Below are positions 1 to 7,262 of a DNA stretch of 25,792 nucleotides, piece by piece; the stretch's first letter is position 1; every line of letters starts with the position of its first letter. The notes under the pieces were generated by a model that saw only the letters and a list, made by a program, of their open reading frames with translations, made no database searches and was not told the DNA's origin. This stretch comes from a virus. The position numbers were made by a program, and so were the translations under genes. The stretch covers positions 1 to 25,792 of IMG/VR virus record IMGVR_UViG_3300026512_000234; one strand, given 5' to 3'.

Positions 1-149
1 CGCGACTCACGAGCACACACTCAACTATTCGAGATGCAAGTAATGAGCTTTATGCAAGTAGTGATTCAGCTTATTGGTATGAAGATGATTCTAAAACTTG
101 GATAACTGGTCAAACTACAGGGTCATTGTCAATTACATCATGTGGATAG
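1..149 (+). CDS. 3' end of an unidentified gene (partial, probably structural)
   Basis: An open frame runs from the window edge (first full codon at base 3) to TAG at 147-149, giving about 48 residues. They are rich in Ser, Thr, Asp and Tyr and end in SLSITSCG. The composition resembles the C-terminus of a phage surface or tail protein, but no family can be named from so little. The stop codon overlaps the AGGAGG ribosome binding site of the next gene, so the two are probably co-transcribed and translationally coupled. The start lies outside the window. Confidence 0.6.
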   Translation, partial: RLTSTHSTIRDASNELYASSDSAYWYEDDSKTWITGQTTGSLSITSCG

Positions 150-153
150 GAGG
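148..153 (+). promoter_or_regulatory. Shine-Dalgarno site that fixes the nrdD-N start
   Basis: AGGAGG at 148-153 stands six bases before ATG at 160. A longer frame opens at GTG 142, but that codon precedes the site, and the residues it would add are encoded by the ribosome binding site itself. ATG 160 is therefore the better start. Confidence 0.85.
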
Positions 154-159
154 TTTTAC

Positions 160-2697
160 ATGAATAAGTACTACAAAACCATTGATCTTTTTATTCAAAA
201 TCATGATATAGCAAGAAATAATGCAAACTTTATTAGATCTTTACCAGTATTAGAACATGTGGTTACAGGTGAATTAATGAAAGATTACCTCTTTGATGTT
301 ATTTACAAAGGTTTACCTGTAAGAATTCATCATGAGGAAGGTTGGGCTTATCATCACCAAACATTTAAACTTTCACCTTATTGTATTGGTCTATCAGCAG
401 AATCAATAGCTTTTCATGGATTACAATCCAATGCAAAAAATGAAAGAAAAGCAAAACCTCCTAAAAGATTAGAGTCTTTATTTATGCAATGTGCTAATCT
501 TATATGTTTAATTGCTCAAGAAGTTTCAGGTGCAACATCTTTAAATGACATATCAACTATTGCTGCAGGGTATCTTTGGTATCTAGAAACTAATAATATC
601 AAAAAGTATTCAGATTATGAATTGGAAAATATTTGGCAAGAATTTCTTTACAATGTAAACTTACCATTTAGAAGTGGTAATAGTCCATTTTCTAATATTA
701 CATTGGATTTTGGAAAACCAAACTCTAGGCTAAAAACACATCCTGTAACTATAGCAGGTAAACAGCTTGATAAAACTTATAGTGATATACCAGCAGAGTA
801 TTACGATAGGATTAACATAGCATTTATTAAAGCAATGGCTAAAGGTGATGCTGATGGAAATCCATTCACATTTCCATTAATAACCGTTAACATTACAGAA
901 GATTTTGATAGATCAAATAAAGCATGGAGAATGCTACTTAAGGAAAGTGAAAAGTTTGGTGGATTCTATGTACAAAATTATTTGAAGGAACCTTTTGAAA
1001 AAGATTCAATTTACAAGAGAAAGAATCCTTTCATAAAACCATTTGATGAAGGAATGATTTACTCGAATTGTTGTTTTACAGGCGATATGTGTGTTGTTGA
1101 TGTCGAAACATCATCACCAGTTTCGTTTGAAGAATTATATCGTAGATATCAGAATAATGAACGACTACCACTTGTTATGTCATTTGACGAGAATAACAAA
1201 CGTTTCAGAGTATCCAAGATTAATAAGGTGGCTATTACAAGGTATGTTAAAGAATTGTGTTATGTGGAACTAGATAATGGATATGTGGTAAAGTGTACAC
1301 CAGATCATTTGTTTCTCAATGCACGCAACGAATGGAAACCTGCTAAAGATTTGAAGGCTGGAGAAATATTAAAATGGGCTCTGATTGACTATGATGATGC
1401 TTATCTATACATGACTGCATCTGGTGTGAATGACAAGATGATACACAGATATATAGCAGAGTATAAATACAATGTCGAATTGGGTCTTACACGAAAATAT
1501 CAAGTTCATCATAAAAATGGAATAAAAGATGATAATCGTATTGAAAACTTAGAATTATTATCGGCTTCTGAACATGCAAAACTCCATTTTGATAGAGAAT
1601 TCCATAGCAAGAAGGCTAAACAACAATGGACTGATGAAAGTTTCAGAAAATTACATTCTACAAAAACTAAACAACAATGGCAAGATCCGAGATTTAGAAG
1701 CAAAGTTATTGCATCTACAAAATATAAAACCTTACAAACCAAGATACGAAAAACAGCTAGGTATATAGCATCCAAGTATAATCAACCCATTACAGAAGAG
1801 TTGTGGGAAAAACATAGAACCGACGTTTATCGTTATATGCCGCATTACAATGTGATTGTAAATAATTCTCACTGGTTTGATGCGTTAATGGAAGGACAAC
1901 AGCAAGCTGGTGTTGTTAATCATCGTGTGAAATCTGTGAAAATTGTAAAGTTGGATAAGCCGATTCCTGTATATGATATAGAAGTTGATAAATATCATAA
2001 CTTTCTCCTTTATACTGGAGAATCAAAAATTGTTAAGAAAAATTACAAGTATGATACACCGCGAGTATGTAAGATATCAGGTGTAATTGTCCATAACTGC
2101 AGAATGACATTTAACATTGACTTGGTAGAAACGGTTACAGGTTCTAACCCATTCCATTCTGGTGCAGGTGTCGGTGGAATAGGTGTTTATGCTATTAATA
2201 TGAACAGATTACTATTCTTAGCTAAAAAAGATTTTGAGTTACTAAAACATATGCTTGATTATCTTTTAGATGTTGGTGCTAAAGCTTTACAACGAAAAAG
2301 AATGTGGTTAAAGGAACATTGGGAAGATTTATTTCCATATCTATCATTCTATCAACCTAATGATAAATCTTTGTATAACATATTCAGTGTTGTAGGTGTT
2401 CATGAAGGAATGATAAATGCTGGTTTTGAAGATGGATTGTTTAATAATGAAGCAAAAGAATATGCTCATAAAATAGCTCAGTATCTTTATGTAAAACTTG
2501 AAGAATTTATGCATAGAGATGGTGTTTTATATTCACTTGAATATGCTCCATCAGAAAATGCTGCATGTAAGATGGCTGAAAAAGATCTTGCTTTTGCAAA
2601 ACAAATTGAAAAATATTTTAAATCAGATGGTAATATGATTCTTTCAAAAGATAGGGAATTAGACCAATTAACCAAACTTGTATTAAGAGGATGGTAA
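160..2697 (+). CDS. nrdD: Anaerobic ribonucleotide reductase NrdD, N-terminal fragment, interrupted by an intein
   Basis: Class III reductases reduce ribonucleotides to deoxyribonucleotides using a glycyl radical. Starting at ATG 160 the product has 845 residues. The N-terminal extein (about residues 1-304) has NrdD-like sequence and begins without room for the usual ATP-cone regulatory domain. An HNH intein occupies residues 305-646. The C-terminal extein resumes at CRMTF, giving a spliced YSNC-CRM motif that matches the conserved catalytic-cysteine region. It continues through the GGIGVYAINM strand and the LEYAPSENAACKMAEKD motif typical of NrdD. The protein then ends after a short non-conserved tail at LVLRGW. 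The zinc-binding and glycyl-radical domain is absent here and is encoded separately at 3367-3885. Spliced length is about 503 residues. The stop TAA overlaps the nrdG start. The fragment cannot work alone and presumably pairs with the C-terminal fragment. Family is confident; activity is inferred. Confidence 0.9.
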   Translation: MNKYYKTIDLFIQNHDIARNNANFIRSLPVLEHVVTGELMKDYLFDVIYKGLPVRIHHEEGWAYHHQTFKLSPYCIGLSAESIAFHGLQSNAKNERKAKPPKRLESLFMQCANLICLIAQEVSGATSLNDISTIAAGYLWYLETNNIKKYSDYELENIWQEFLYNVNLPFRSGNSPFSNITLDFGKPNSRLKTHPVTIAGKQLDKTYSDIPAEYYDRINIAFIKAMAKGDADGNPFTFPLITVNITEDFDRSNKAWRMLLKESEKFGGFYVQNYLKEPFEKDSIYKRKNPFIKPFDEGMIYSNCCFTGDMCVVDVETSSPVSFEELYRRYQNNERLPLVMSFDENNKRFRVSKINKVAITRYVKELCYVELDNGYVVKCTPDHLFLNARNEWKPAKDLKAGEILKWALIDYDDAYLYMTASGVNDKMIHRYIAEYKYNVELGLTRKYQVHHKNGIKDDNRIENLELLSASEHAKLHFDREFHSKKAKQQWTDESFRKLHSTKTKQQWQDPRFRSKVIASTKYKTLQTKIRKTARYIASKYNQPITEELWEKHRTDVYRYMPHYNVIVNNSHWFDALMEGQQQAGVVNHRVKSVKIVKLDKPIPVYDIEVDKYHNFLLYTGESKIVKKNYKYDTPRVCKISGVIVHNCRMTFNIDLVETVTGSNPFHSGAGVGGIGVYAINMNRLLFLAKKDFELLKHMLDYLLDVGAKALQRKRMWLKEHWEDLFPYLSFYQPNDKSLYNIFSVVGVHEGMINAGFEDGLFNNEAKEYAHKIAQYLYVKLEEFMHRDGVLYSLEYAPSENAACKMAEKDLAFAKQIEKYFKSDGNMILSKDRELDQLTKLVLRGW
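1072..2097 (+). mobile_element. HNH-endonuclease intein inside NrdD
   Basis: The in-frame 342-codon insert begins at Cys in CFTGD (block A), has TPDH at host residues 380-383 (block B), and ends VIVHN followed by Cys (block G, with penultimate His and terminal Asn). A block F-like stretch, PVYDIEVDKYHNFLL, lies near residues 602-617. The central part carries an HNH endonuclease signature (HHKNG, then DNRIENL, then a downstream H..LH) at about residues 450-485. All splicing residues are present, so it is probably active in splicing. It sits so that its +1 residue is the cysteine of the conserved CRM motif in NrdD. CpG-containing codons such as CGA, ACG, TCG and CCG look commoner than in flanking exteins, which fits horizontal entry. 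An unusual ~20-residue extra segment lies between blocks F and G. Confidence 0.92.
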
Positions 2698-3353
2698 TGT
2701 TCTACCACATTGATACTCCTATTACATTCAAAGATCATCCAAATGTATTATCAATGGTGCTTTATCCTACATTTAAGTGTAATTTAAATTGTTATCATTG
2801 CCATAATCGTGAAGCAAGATCCATGTCATTTCCTGTAATGGATGATGATACATTACAAGAAAAATTGGAACATGCATTACTACTAGGTGTTAAATGGATT
2901 ATTATATCTGGTGGTGAACCAACATTATGCAATATTGATACATTAGTTTACTACATTCAATTCATAAAATCCTATGGTTTCAACATACGGATTGATTCAA
3001 ATGGAACAAATCCGGAAAAGATCAGACAATTAATTCCTCATGTAGATGCATTTGCAATTGATATAAAGATTCCTATAAAAGAGTCTTATACTGATGATGA
3101 ATTACGAAGATATTCAACCATCTTATTCTCCATTGATTCGAATCATAAAGGTGTACTATCATACAAAGAAAAACTATTAGATTCAATTCAAATGATAAAT
3201 GCATCTAATGTAAGGAACGATACAATTTACAGGACAGTTGAATATCCATTACTAACTCAAGATGATAAGAATGCTATAAACAACTTCACAAAATCGTTAG
3301 GTATAGACGAAAGACATTATTGGTTACCATTTCAACATATAGAAAATCAATAG
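2697..3353 (+). CDS. nrdG: Anaerobic ribonucleotide reductase activating protein (radical SAM)
   Basis: NrdG uses a 4Fe-4S cluster and S-adenosylmethionine to create the glycyl radical on NrdD. The radical SAM cysteine motif CNLNCYHC lies at residues 28-35, followed by SGGEPT (the GGE motif that contacts SAM) and a conserved IDSNGT strand. Length is 218 residues, longer than minimal NrdG (~155) and with an unfamiliar C-terminal third. An ATG at 2691 is also in frame, but AAGAGG at 2685-2690 abuts it. The ATG at 2697, six bases downstream and overlapping the nrdD-N stop as TAATG, fits better. The gene lies exactly between the two pieces of its own substrate protein. The three genes are close enough for translational coupling. 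Confidence 0.92.
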   Translation: MFYHIDTPITFKDHPNVLSMVLYPTFKCNLNCYHCHNREARSMSFPVMDDDTLQEKLEHALLLGVKWIIISGGEPTLCNIDTLVYYIQFIKSYGFNIRIDSNGTNPEKIRQLIPHVDAFAIDIKIPIKESYTDDELRRYSTILFSIDSNHKGVLSYKEKLLDSIQMINASNVRNDTIYRTVEYPLLTQDDKNAINNFTKSLGIDERHYWLPFQHIENQ

Positions 3354-3366
3354 CGAGGTAATGAAT

Positions 3367-3885
3367 ATGAAAGAAGTACGTATGTATGTTAACGGTGATC
3401 CTTCTACTGGTCGTGTATTTCTAACATCTGGATTTCAAGCACCATTTCAGGAAGGAGACCTATTGAAACAGATTGATGTTAATTCTCATTTCCAATCTTA
3501 TGCAACAGGTGGCTCTATATTCCACCTCTTTACTGCTGAAGAACTTACACCAGAGCAACAAGAAGAATTGATATTCAACATCATTAAGAATTTCCCAATA
3601 CAGTATATGACCAAAACACCATTCCTAACAACTTGTAATGCATGTGGTCATAAAATGGTTGGTAGAAAGACAAAATGTGAAAAATGTGGATCTGAAGATG
3701 TTACACTTTGGAGTAGACCTATTGGATACTTTAGACCTGTTATGAGAGGAAAGGTTTCTAAAGATTTCAAGAATGCAGAATATGTATTTTGGTTGAATGG
3801 CAGAATAGAAGATTTTGCTACAAGAAAAGAAGTACAGAAAGAAGATATTGAAGCTCTTATTGAAGAATTGCATAGTGGAATCTAA
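3367..3885 (+). CDS. nrdD: Anaerobic ribonucleotide reductase NrdD, C-terminal glycyl-radical fragment
   Basis: This 172-residue product carries the part of NrdD missing from the upstream fragment. Numbered from the alternative ATG at 3361, it shows the FLTSGFQAPF strand (equivalent to the YTNS.HLP region of intact NrdD), ATGGSIFHLF (TGG.I.H motif), four zinc-binding cysteines (C92, C95, C106, C109) and SRPIGYFRPV. Gly122 in the last motif is the expected radical-bearing glycine. GAGG at 3355-3358 is only two bases from ATG 3361 but eight from ATG 3367, so 3367 is preferred. It has its own ribosome binding site and no intein-like N-terminus, so it is likely translated independently and must associate with the NrdD-N/NrdG products. 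Family assignment is firm; assembly is inferred. Confidence 0.9.
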   Translation: MKEVRMYVNGDPSTGRVFLTSGFQAPFQEGDLLKQIDVNSHFQSYATGGSIFHLFTAEELTPEQQEELIFNIIKNFPIQYMTKTPFLTTCNACGHKMVGRKTKCEKCGSEDVTLWSRPIGYFRPVMRGKVSKDFKNAEYVFWLNGRIEDFATRKEVQKEDIEALIEELHSGI

Positions 3886-3899
3886 TGTTGGAGTCAACT

Positions 3900-4601
3900 A
3901 TGATCTACTATCTTTACAAAAGAGATACAGGTGAATATGTAGGAACTTCTGAAACTCCTATAGATTGTGCTTTTGTAGGAAGTACAACTAAAACACCACC
4001 TCAAACAAAGGAACATCAAAAACTTGTATTTGATTCAGATGCTAATCAATGGAAAGTAGTATATGATTTTCGTGGTGTATGGTATAACAAGAAAACAAAA
4101 GAATCTATTGTAATAGATAAACTTGGAGAGAAAGTTGATTTAACATTGTATACTAATAAACGACCATGTGAATTTTGTGTATGGGATGACAATGTTAATG
4201 ATTGGGTCTTTTCACTTGATCTTTACAAACAACATTGTATTACCAAGTTATTGGAACAATATCAGAAATATCTTATTAGCAAAGAGAATGTTTTAAGACT
4301 TATTGGATTTACATCAATTATTGCTAGGTGTTTGGTGATTCTTTCTACAAATAAAACACTAACTGATCAACAAATTGAGAAATTAGCATCCTTCATAGAA
4401 CAGTCTGATAAACTCTTTTGTTGGATTAGTGATGTTACAAAATATGAGCTTAGTTTAGAAAATCAACTTAAACAAGCAACATCAAAATCAGAAGTTGATC
4501 AAATTATGCAGTCAGTTAATTTTGAGCAATTTGATTCCACTTATCCAAATATATCATTAGCAGACAAAATGATTTTCATCAGCGGTTTATCACTTGAGTA
4601 A
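3900..4601 (+). CDS. Possible tail-fibre assembly protein
   Basis: A 233-residue protein. The N-terminal ~90 residues resemble phage tail-fibre assembly proteins: a beta-rich start with IYYLYKRDTGEYVGTSE, then TKTPPQ, then VFDSDANQWKVV. The C-terminal half is mostly helical. Such proteins act as chaperones for fibre folding and are usually encoded beside fibre genes, as here. A frame opens at ATG 3885 overlapping the nrdD stop, but TTGGAG at 3888-3893 is well placed for ATG 3900, which I take as the start. The gene at 5535 has the same layout (short beta region, then helices) and may be a distant relative. A strong terminator follows the stop directly. The family call is tentative. Confidence 0.55.
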   Translation: MIYYLYKRDTGEYVGTSETPIDCAFVGSTTKTPPQTKEHQKLVFDSDANQWKVVYDFRGVWYNKKTKESIVIDKLGEKVDLTLYTNKRPCEFCVWDDNVNDWVFSLDLYKQHCITKLLEQYQKYLISKENVLRLIGFTSIIARCLVILSTNKTLTDQQIEKLASFIEQSDKLFCWISDVTKYELSLENQLKQATSKSEVDQIMQSVNFEQFDSTYPNISLADKMIFISGLSLE

Positions 4602-4645
4602 GGTTTAGGCCTCTCTCCTTGGCCTAAACCTTACGAACTGTTTTT
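4599..4645 (+). terminator. Intrinsic-type terminator after the nrd cassette
   Basis: A perfect 13-bp inverted repeat (TAAGGTTTAGGCC, 9-nt loop, GGCCTAAACCTTA) spans 4599-4633 and begins with the stop codon of the preceding gene. Five T residues at 4641-4645 follow after seven bases, a slightly late T tract. It is among the longest perfect stems in the window and separates the nrd cassette from the tail genes. Confidence 0.8.
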
Positions 4646-4674
4646 GAAATAAATCATTAAAGGAGAATCATAAT

Positions 4675-5538
4675 ATGTCTTTAGCTAATATCATAAAAGA
4701 GTGGTATCATTTTGATGTAAGAACACATAAGTTCAATTATGTATCAGATGAGGATCCATCTGTAGATACAAATCCTGATAAACCAAATGTTATTTGGTTC
4801 AATAGAAAGAAAGGTGTTATATGGATTTGCATAGATAACACTCCCAATAAGAATAAATGGAAAGGAACAAATGGAGAAATCATAGGACCTACGACTATTC
4901 ACAAAGTTGACATATTTGAAGATGGTTCATGTCTTGGTCTTTGGACCTTTGATGGTCATATTCATGATCTTGGTGGTCAGTATGATGGTCAATGGGAAAA
5001 TATTCGTTATGAATATTATGAGGATGGTAAAATAGGACAAAGTGTTGCAAGTTTTCGTGGTCGTGGCCAAGTTAGAATAACTATACCAGGTTTGTCCTCA
5101 TATAAAGTCGTAACTATATCAGCATTTATTAGGTGGACAGGTCGTTATTATACAATGCCTTTTGGTTTCAAAGTATATGATTTATATTGCTGTTATGGTG
5201 ATTTTGGTTTTAATACAGGACGTGGAGATGTATATGGTATCAGGAATTTTATACAATATAGAAATAAATGGATTCATGTAGTAGCAGAATTTCATGCTGA
5301 TAATGTGCATAATAATAAACTCTGGATAAATGGTGAATTACAATCTTTAATTCAAACAAGAAGTAGTCCAAGATATCCACCTAAAATAACAGATCAATTC
5401 TATGTGTTTGGATGGGGTGCATCAAGAGGTTATCGTGCTTTTGGTAATGTTGATCAACTTAGAATTTTCAATAGATCTCTAACTCAAGATGAGGTTCTAA
5501 TGCTTAAGTCAGAAGGACATCAAGGAGATGGACAATGA
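4675..5538 (+). CDS. LamG-domain tail/fibre protein
   Basis: A 287-residue protein with a concanavalin-like LamG domain over about residues 80-275. It shows GLWTFDG, IGQSVASFRG, an ISAFIRW strand, WIHVVAEFHADN, LWINGEL and a closing FGNVDQLRIFNRSLTQDEV, the usual end of this fold. LamG domains bind carbohydrate or protein surfaces, and in phages they are typical of receptor-binding or decorative tail proteins. The first ~75 residues (DTNPDKPNVIWFNRKKGVIW) resemble short phage tail modules that describe a labelled value. AAAGGAG precedes ATG 4675 by about nine bases. The gene overlaps the next by four bases. It resembles the two LamG copies in the gene at 10744. Confidence 0.75.
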   Translation: MSLANIIKEWYHFDVRTHKFNYVSDEDPSVDTNPDKPNVIWFNRKKGVIWICIDNTPNKNKWKGTNGEIIGPTTIHKVDIFEDGSCLGLWTFDGHIHDLGGQYDGQWENIRYEYYEDGKIGQSVASFRGRGQVRITIPGLSSYKVVTISAFIRWTGRYYTMPFGFKVYDLYCCYGDFGFNTGRGDVYGIRNFIQYRNKWIHVVAEFHADNVHNNKLWINGELQSLIQTRSSPRYPPKITDQFYVFGWGASRGYRAFGNVDQLRIFNRSLTQDEVLMLKSEGHQGDGQ

Positions 5539-6158
5539 TCGTTCGTATTTTAAATGATAATACAGTTAAAGTTGTGAAAGGTATTGCACCTGAGCAAGAG
5601 GATGAATTCTTACAACAGAATCCAAATGGTTTTATGAAAGTAGATTCTCTTCCAGAAAGTAGATTTGGTTATTACAAATATAATCCTAGTACAAAACAGA
5701 TTGTTGTTGATGAAGAAAAAGAAATGGAAGCTTATAAACAACATTTAATAGAACGAGCAAATGAAGTTATACAAGAATACATTCTTTCTCATTATCCACT
5801 AGAAAAACAAAATGCAGATAATCAACAAAAAGATTATTACGGTACTGCAATTCTTATGATTAGAATGAACAAAACATCATCAACACCTTTAACATTAGAT
5901 CATATTTATCTTGAAGTAGGCGAAAAGGTCAACAAATTCTTTAATGGATATTCGTTTGATCAATTAGTATCAGAATATCCTGATGATGAAAGATTCTATT
6001 GGGAGCAATTACTTAAAGCAGGAATAAGAAAGGCTTGGGTAGTAAAATGTGTTTATGTATTCAATGATTTCAAACAAAAGGTTATGAGTGCTAAATCATT
6101 AGATGAACTTGAACAGTTAGATGTGCAAATACTAGACTTTCCAGAATTTCCATTATAA
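5535..6158 (+). CDS. Hypothetical protein, possibly a fibre-associated chaperone
   Basis: A 207-residue protein not recognised by family. The first ~60 residues are beta-rich (IVRILNDNTVKVV, then GYYKYNPSTKQIVVDEE) and resemble the start of tail-fibre assembly proteins. The rest is helical, with acidic, Lys-rich and aromatic residues. ATG overlaps the upstream stop (ATGA), and AAGGAG lies just upstream, so it is coupled to the LamG protein. Its position between two fibre-type genes suggests a partner or chaperone. No catalytic motif is visible. Confidence 0.6.
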   Translation: MIVRILNDNTVKVVKGIAPEQEDEFLQQNPNGFMKVDSLPESRFGYYKYNPSTKQIVVDEEKEMEAYKQHLIERANEVIQEYILSHYPLEKQNADNQQKDYYGTAILMIRMNKTSSTPLTLDHIYLEVGEKVNKFFNGYSFDQLVSEYPDDERFYWEQLLKAGIRKAWVVKCVYVFNDFKQKVMSAKSLDELEQLDVQILDFPEFPL

Positions 6159-6170
6159 GAGGAATGTTAA

Positions 6171-7244
6171 ATGAGAAATGTTCCATTCATATATGAAGTA
6201 TCAGGTCTTGGTGTTTCAGATCATAAGGTTGCTATAAATGATCAAGATAACAAACCTGACTATCTTCAATACAAGCTTGATCCAAATTATTTTTATGCTG
6301 ATGATGAAAATCTAATAGTACGTTTTAAGTCAGATTTGTTTGCACCAGCACAACATACACATACATTAGATGATATAGTTGACTTTGATGATTCTCGTTA
6401 TGTACATAGTACAGGAAATGAATTTATTTCTGGTGATAAAACATTTACAGATAATGTAACTGTAAACGGAGATTTAACTGTAAAAGGTTCAACTACCTTT
6501 GTAGATTCTAGCAATTTAGCTGTTAAGGATAATGAAATTGTTATAAACTCTGGAGAATCTGGTGCGGGCGTAAGTTTAGGTGAATCAGGTATTGCTGTTG
6601 ATAGAGGAACATTATCACCAGCTAAGATAATCTTTGATGAAAAGATTGATGCATGGAAGATTGGAATAGATCCAAATTATGATTTAATTGCAACACAAAC
6701 TTGGGTGAATGATCATTTCTCTGCTAAAAATCATACTCATGAAATAGATTCACTTAAAGATGTAGATTCAACAAATAAACAAGCTAATACAGTATTACTC
6801 TTTGATGGTCAAAAGTATGTATACACTTACTATAATCCAGATCTCCCAACAGAAGTAAGAGATTTCCTTGCTTCATTGGATAATATTACAAAATCATATG
6901 CTGTCTATGCTGCTATTATGACTCGTTTGAATTACTATACAATTCTTATTCCAAAAGCTAATGAATCTATGGTTGAAGATAGACTTATTCAACTTAAACC
7001 TCAAACCTCTATTATATATCAAATTGATTTGAAGAACACTGATGGTCTTTTTGCAAATCGTATAGCATTTGATGTAGTTATGAATCCCAATCTTAAGTTA
7101 CAATACTCTTTTGATGGATCGAACTTTCATGACTACCAACCTTTAACAATCCTTTATACAACATCTCAAACATTACACATAAAAATTACTAATGATTCAA
7201 ATGAAACAAAATATACATATGCTATTGTCATTGTTACAAATTAG
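6171..7244 (+). CDS. Tail fibre protein with a repeat common in phage fibres
   Basis: A 357-residue protein. Residues ~95-165 contain VTVNGDLTVKGSTTF, then NLAVKDNEIVINSGES and GESGIAVDRG, ending in FDEKIDAWKIG. This arrangement recurs in long tail fibres of T4-like and other phages, where it forms trimeric beta structure. Two HTH motifs (QHTHTLDDI near residue 60 and KNHTHEIDSL near 185) resemble the HxH motifs that bind metal along fibre axes. The C-terminal ~120 residues are beta-rich and unassigned, possibly the tip or a connector. AGAGGAA precedes the ATG. A structural role is well supported; which end of the fibre it forms is not. Confidence 0.75.
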   Translation: MRNVPFIYEVSGLGVSDHKVAINDQDNKPDYLQYKLDPNYFYADDENLIVRFKSDLFAPAQHTHTLDDIVDFDDSRYVHSTGNEFISGDKTFTDNVTVNGDLTVKGSTTFVDSSNLAVKDNEIVINSGESGAGVSLGESGIAVDRGTLSPAKIIFDEKIDAWKIGIDPNYDLIATQTWVNDHFSAKNHTHEIDSLKDVDSTNKQANTVLLFDGQKYVYTYYNPDLPTEVRDFLASLDNITKSYAVYAAIMTRLNYYTILIPKANESMVEDRLIQLKPQTSIIYQIDLKNTDGLFANRIAFDVVMNPNLKLQYSFDGSNFHDYQPLTILYTTSQTLHIKITNDSNETKYTYAIVIVTN

Positions 7245-7262
7245 TGGAGGATATAGGTTATC

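Noticed and set aside
142-159. GTG start at 142 for nrdD-N
   Set aside because: It would begin upstream of the AGGAGG site; ATG 160 has ideal spacing.
1509-1775. Minus-strand ORF inside the intein
   Set aside because: No ribosome binding site or recognisable protein; it lies opposite the conserved HNH codons.
2640-2700. Split-intein explanation for the nrdD break
   Set aside because: The N-piece does not end with an intein N-half, and the C-piece does not begin with a block F/G segment ending in HN before Cys, Ser or Thr. The complete intein further upstream is self-contained.
4640-4674. Promoter (TTGAAA with CATAAT) ahead of the 4675 gene
   Set aside because: Spacing is about 19 bases and the -10 would overlap the start codon, so it could not produce a translatable leader.
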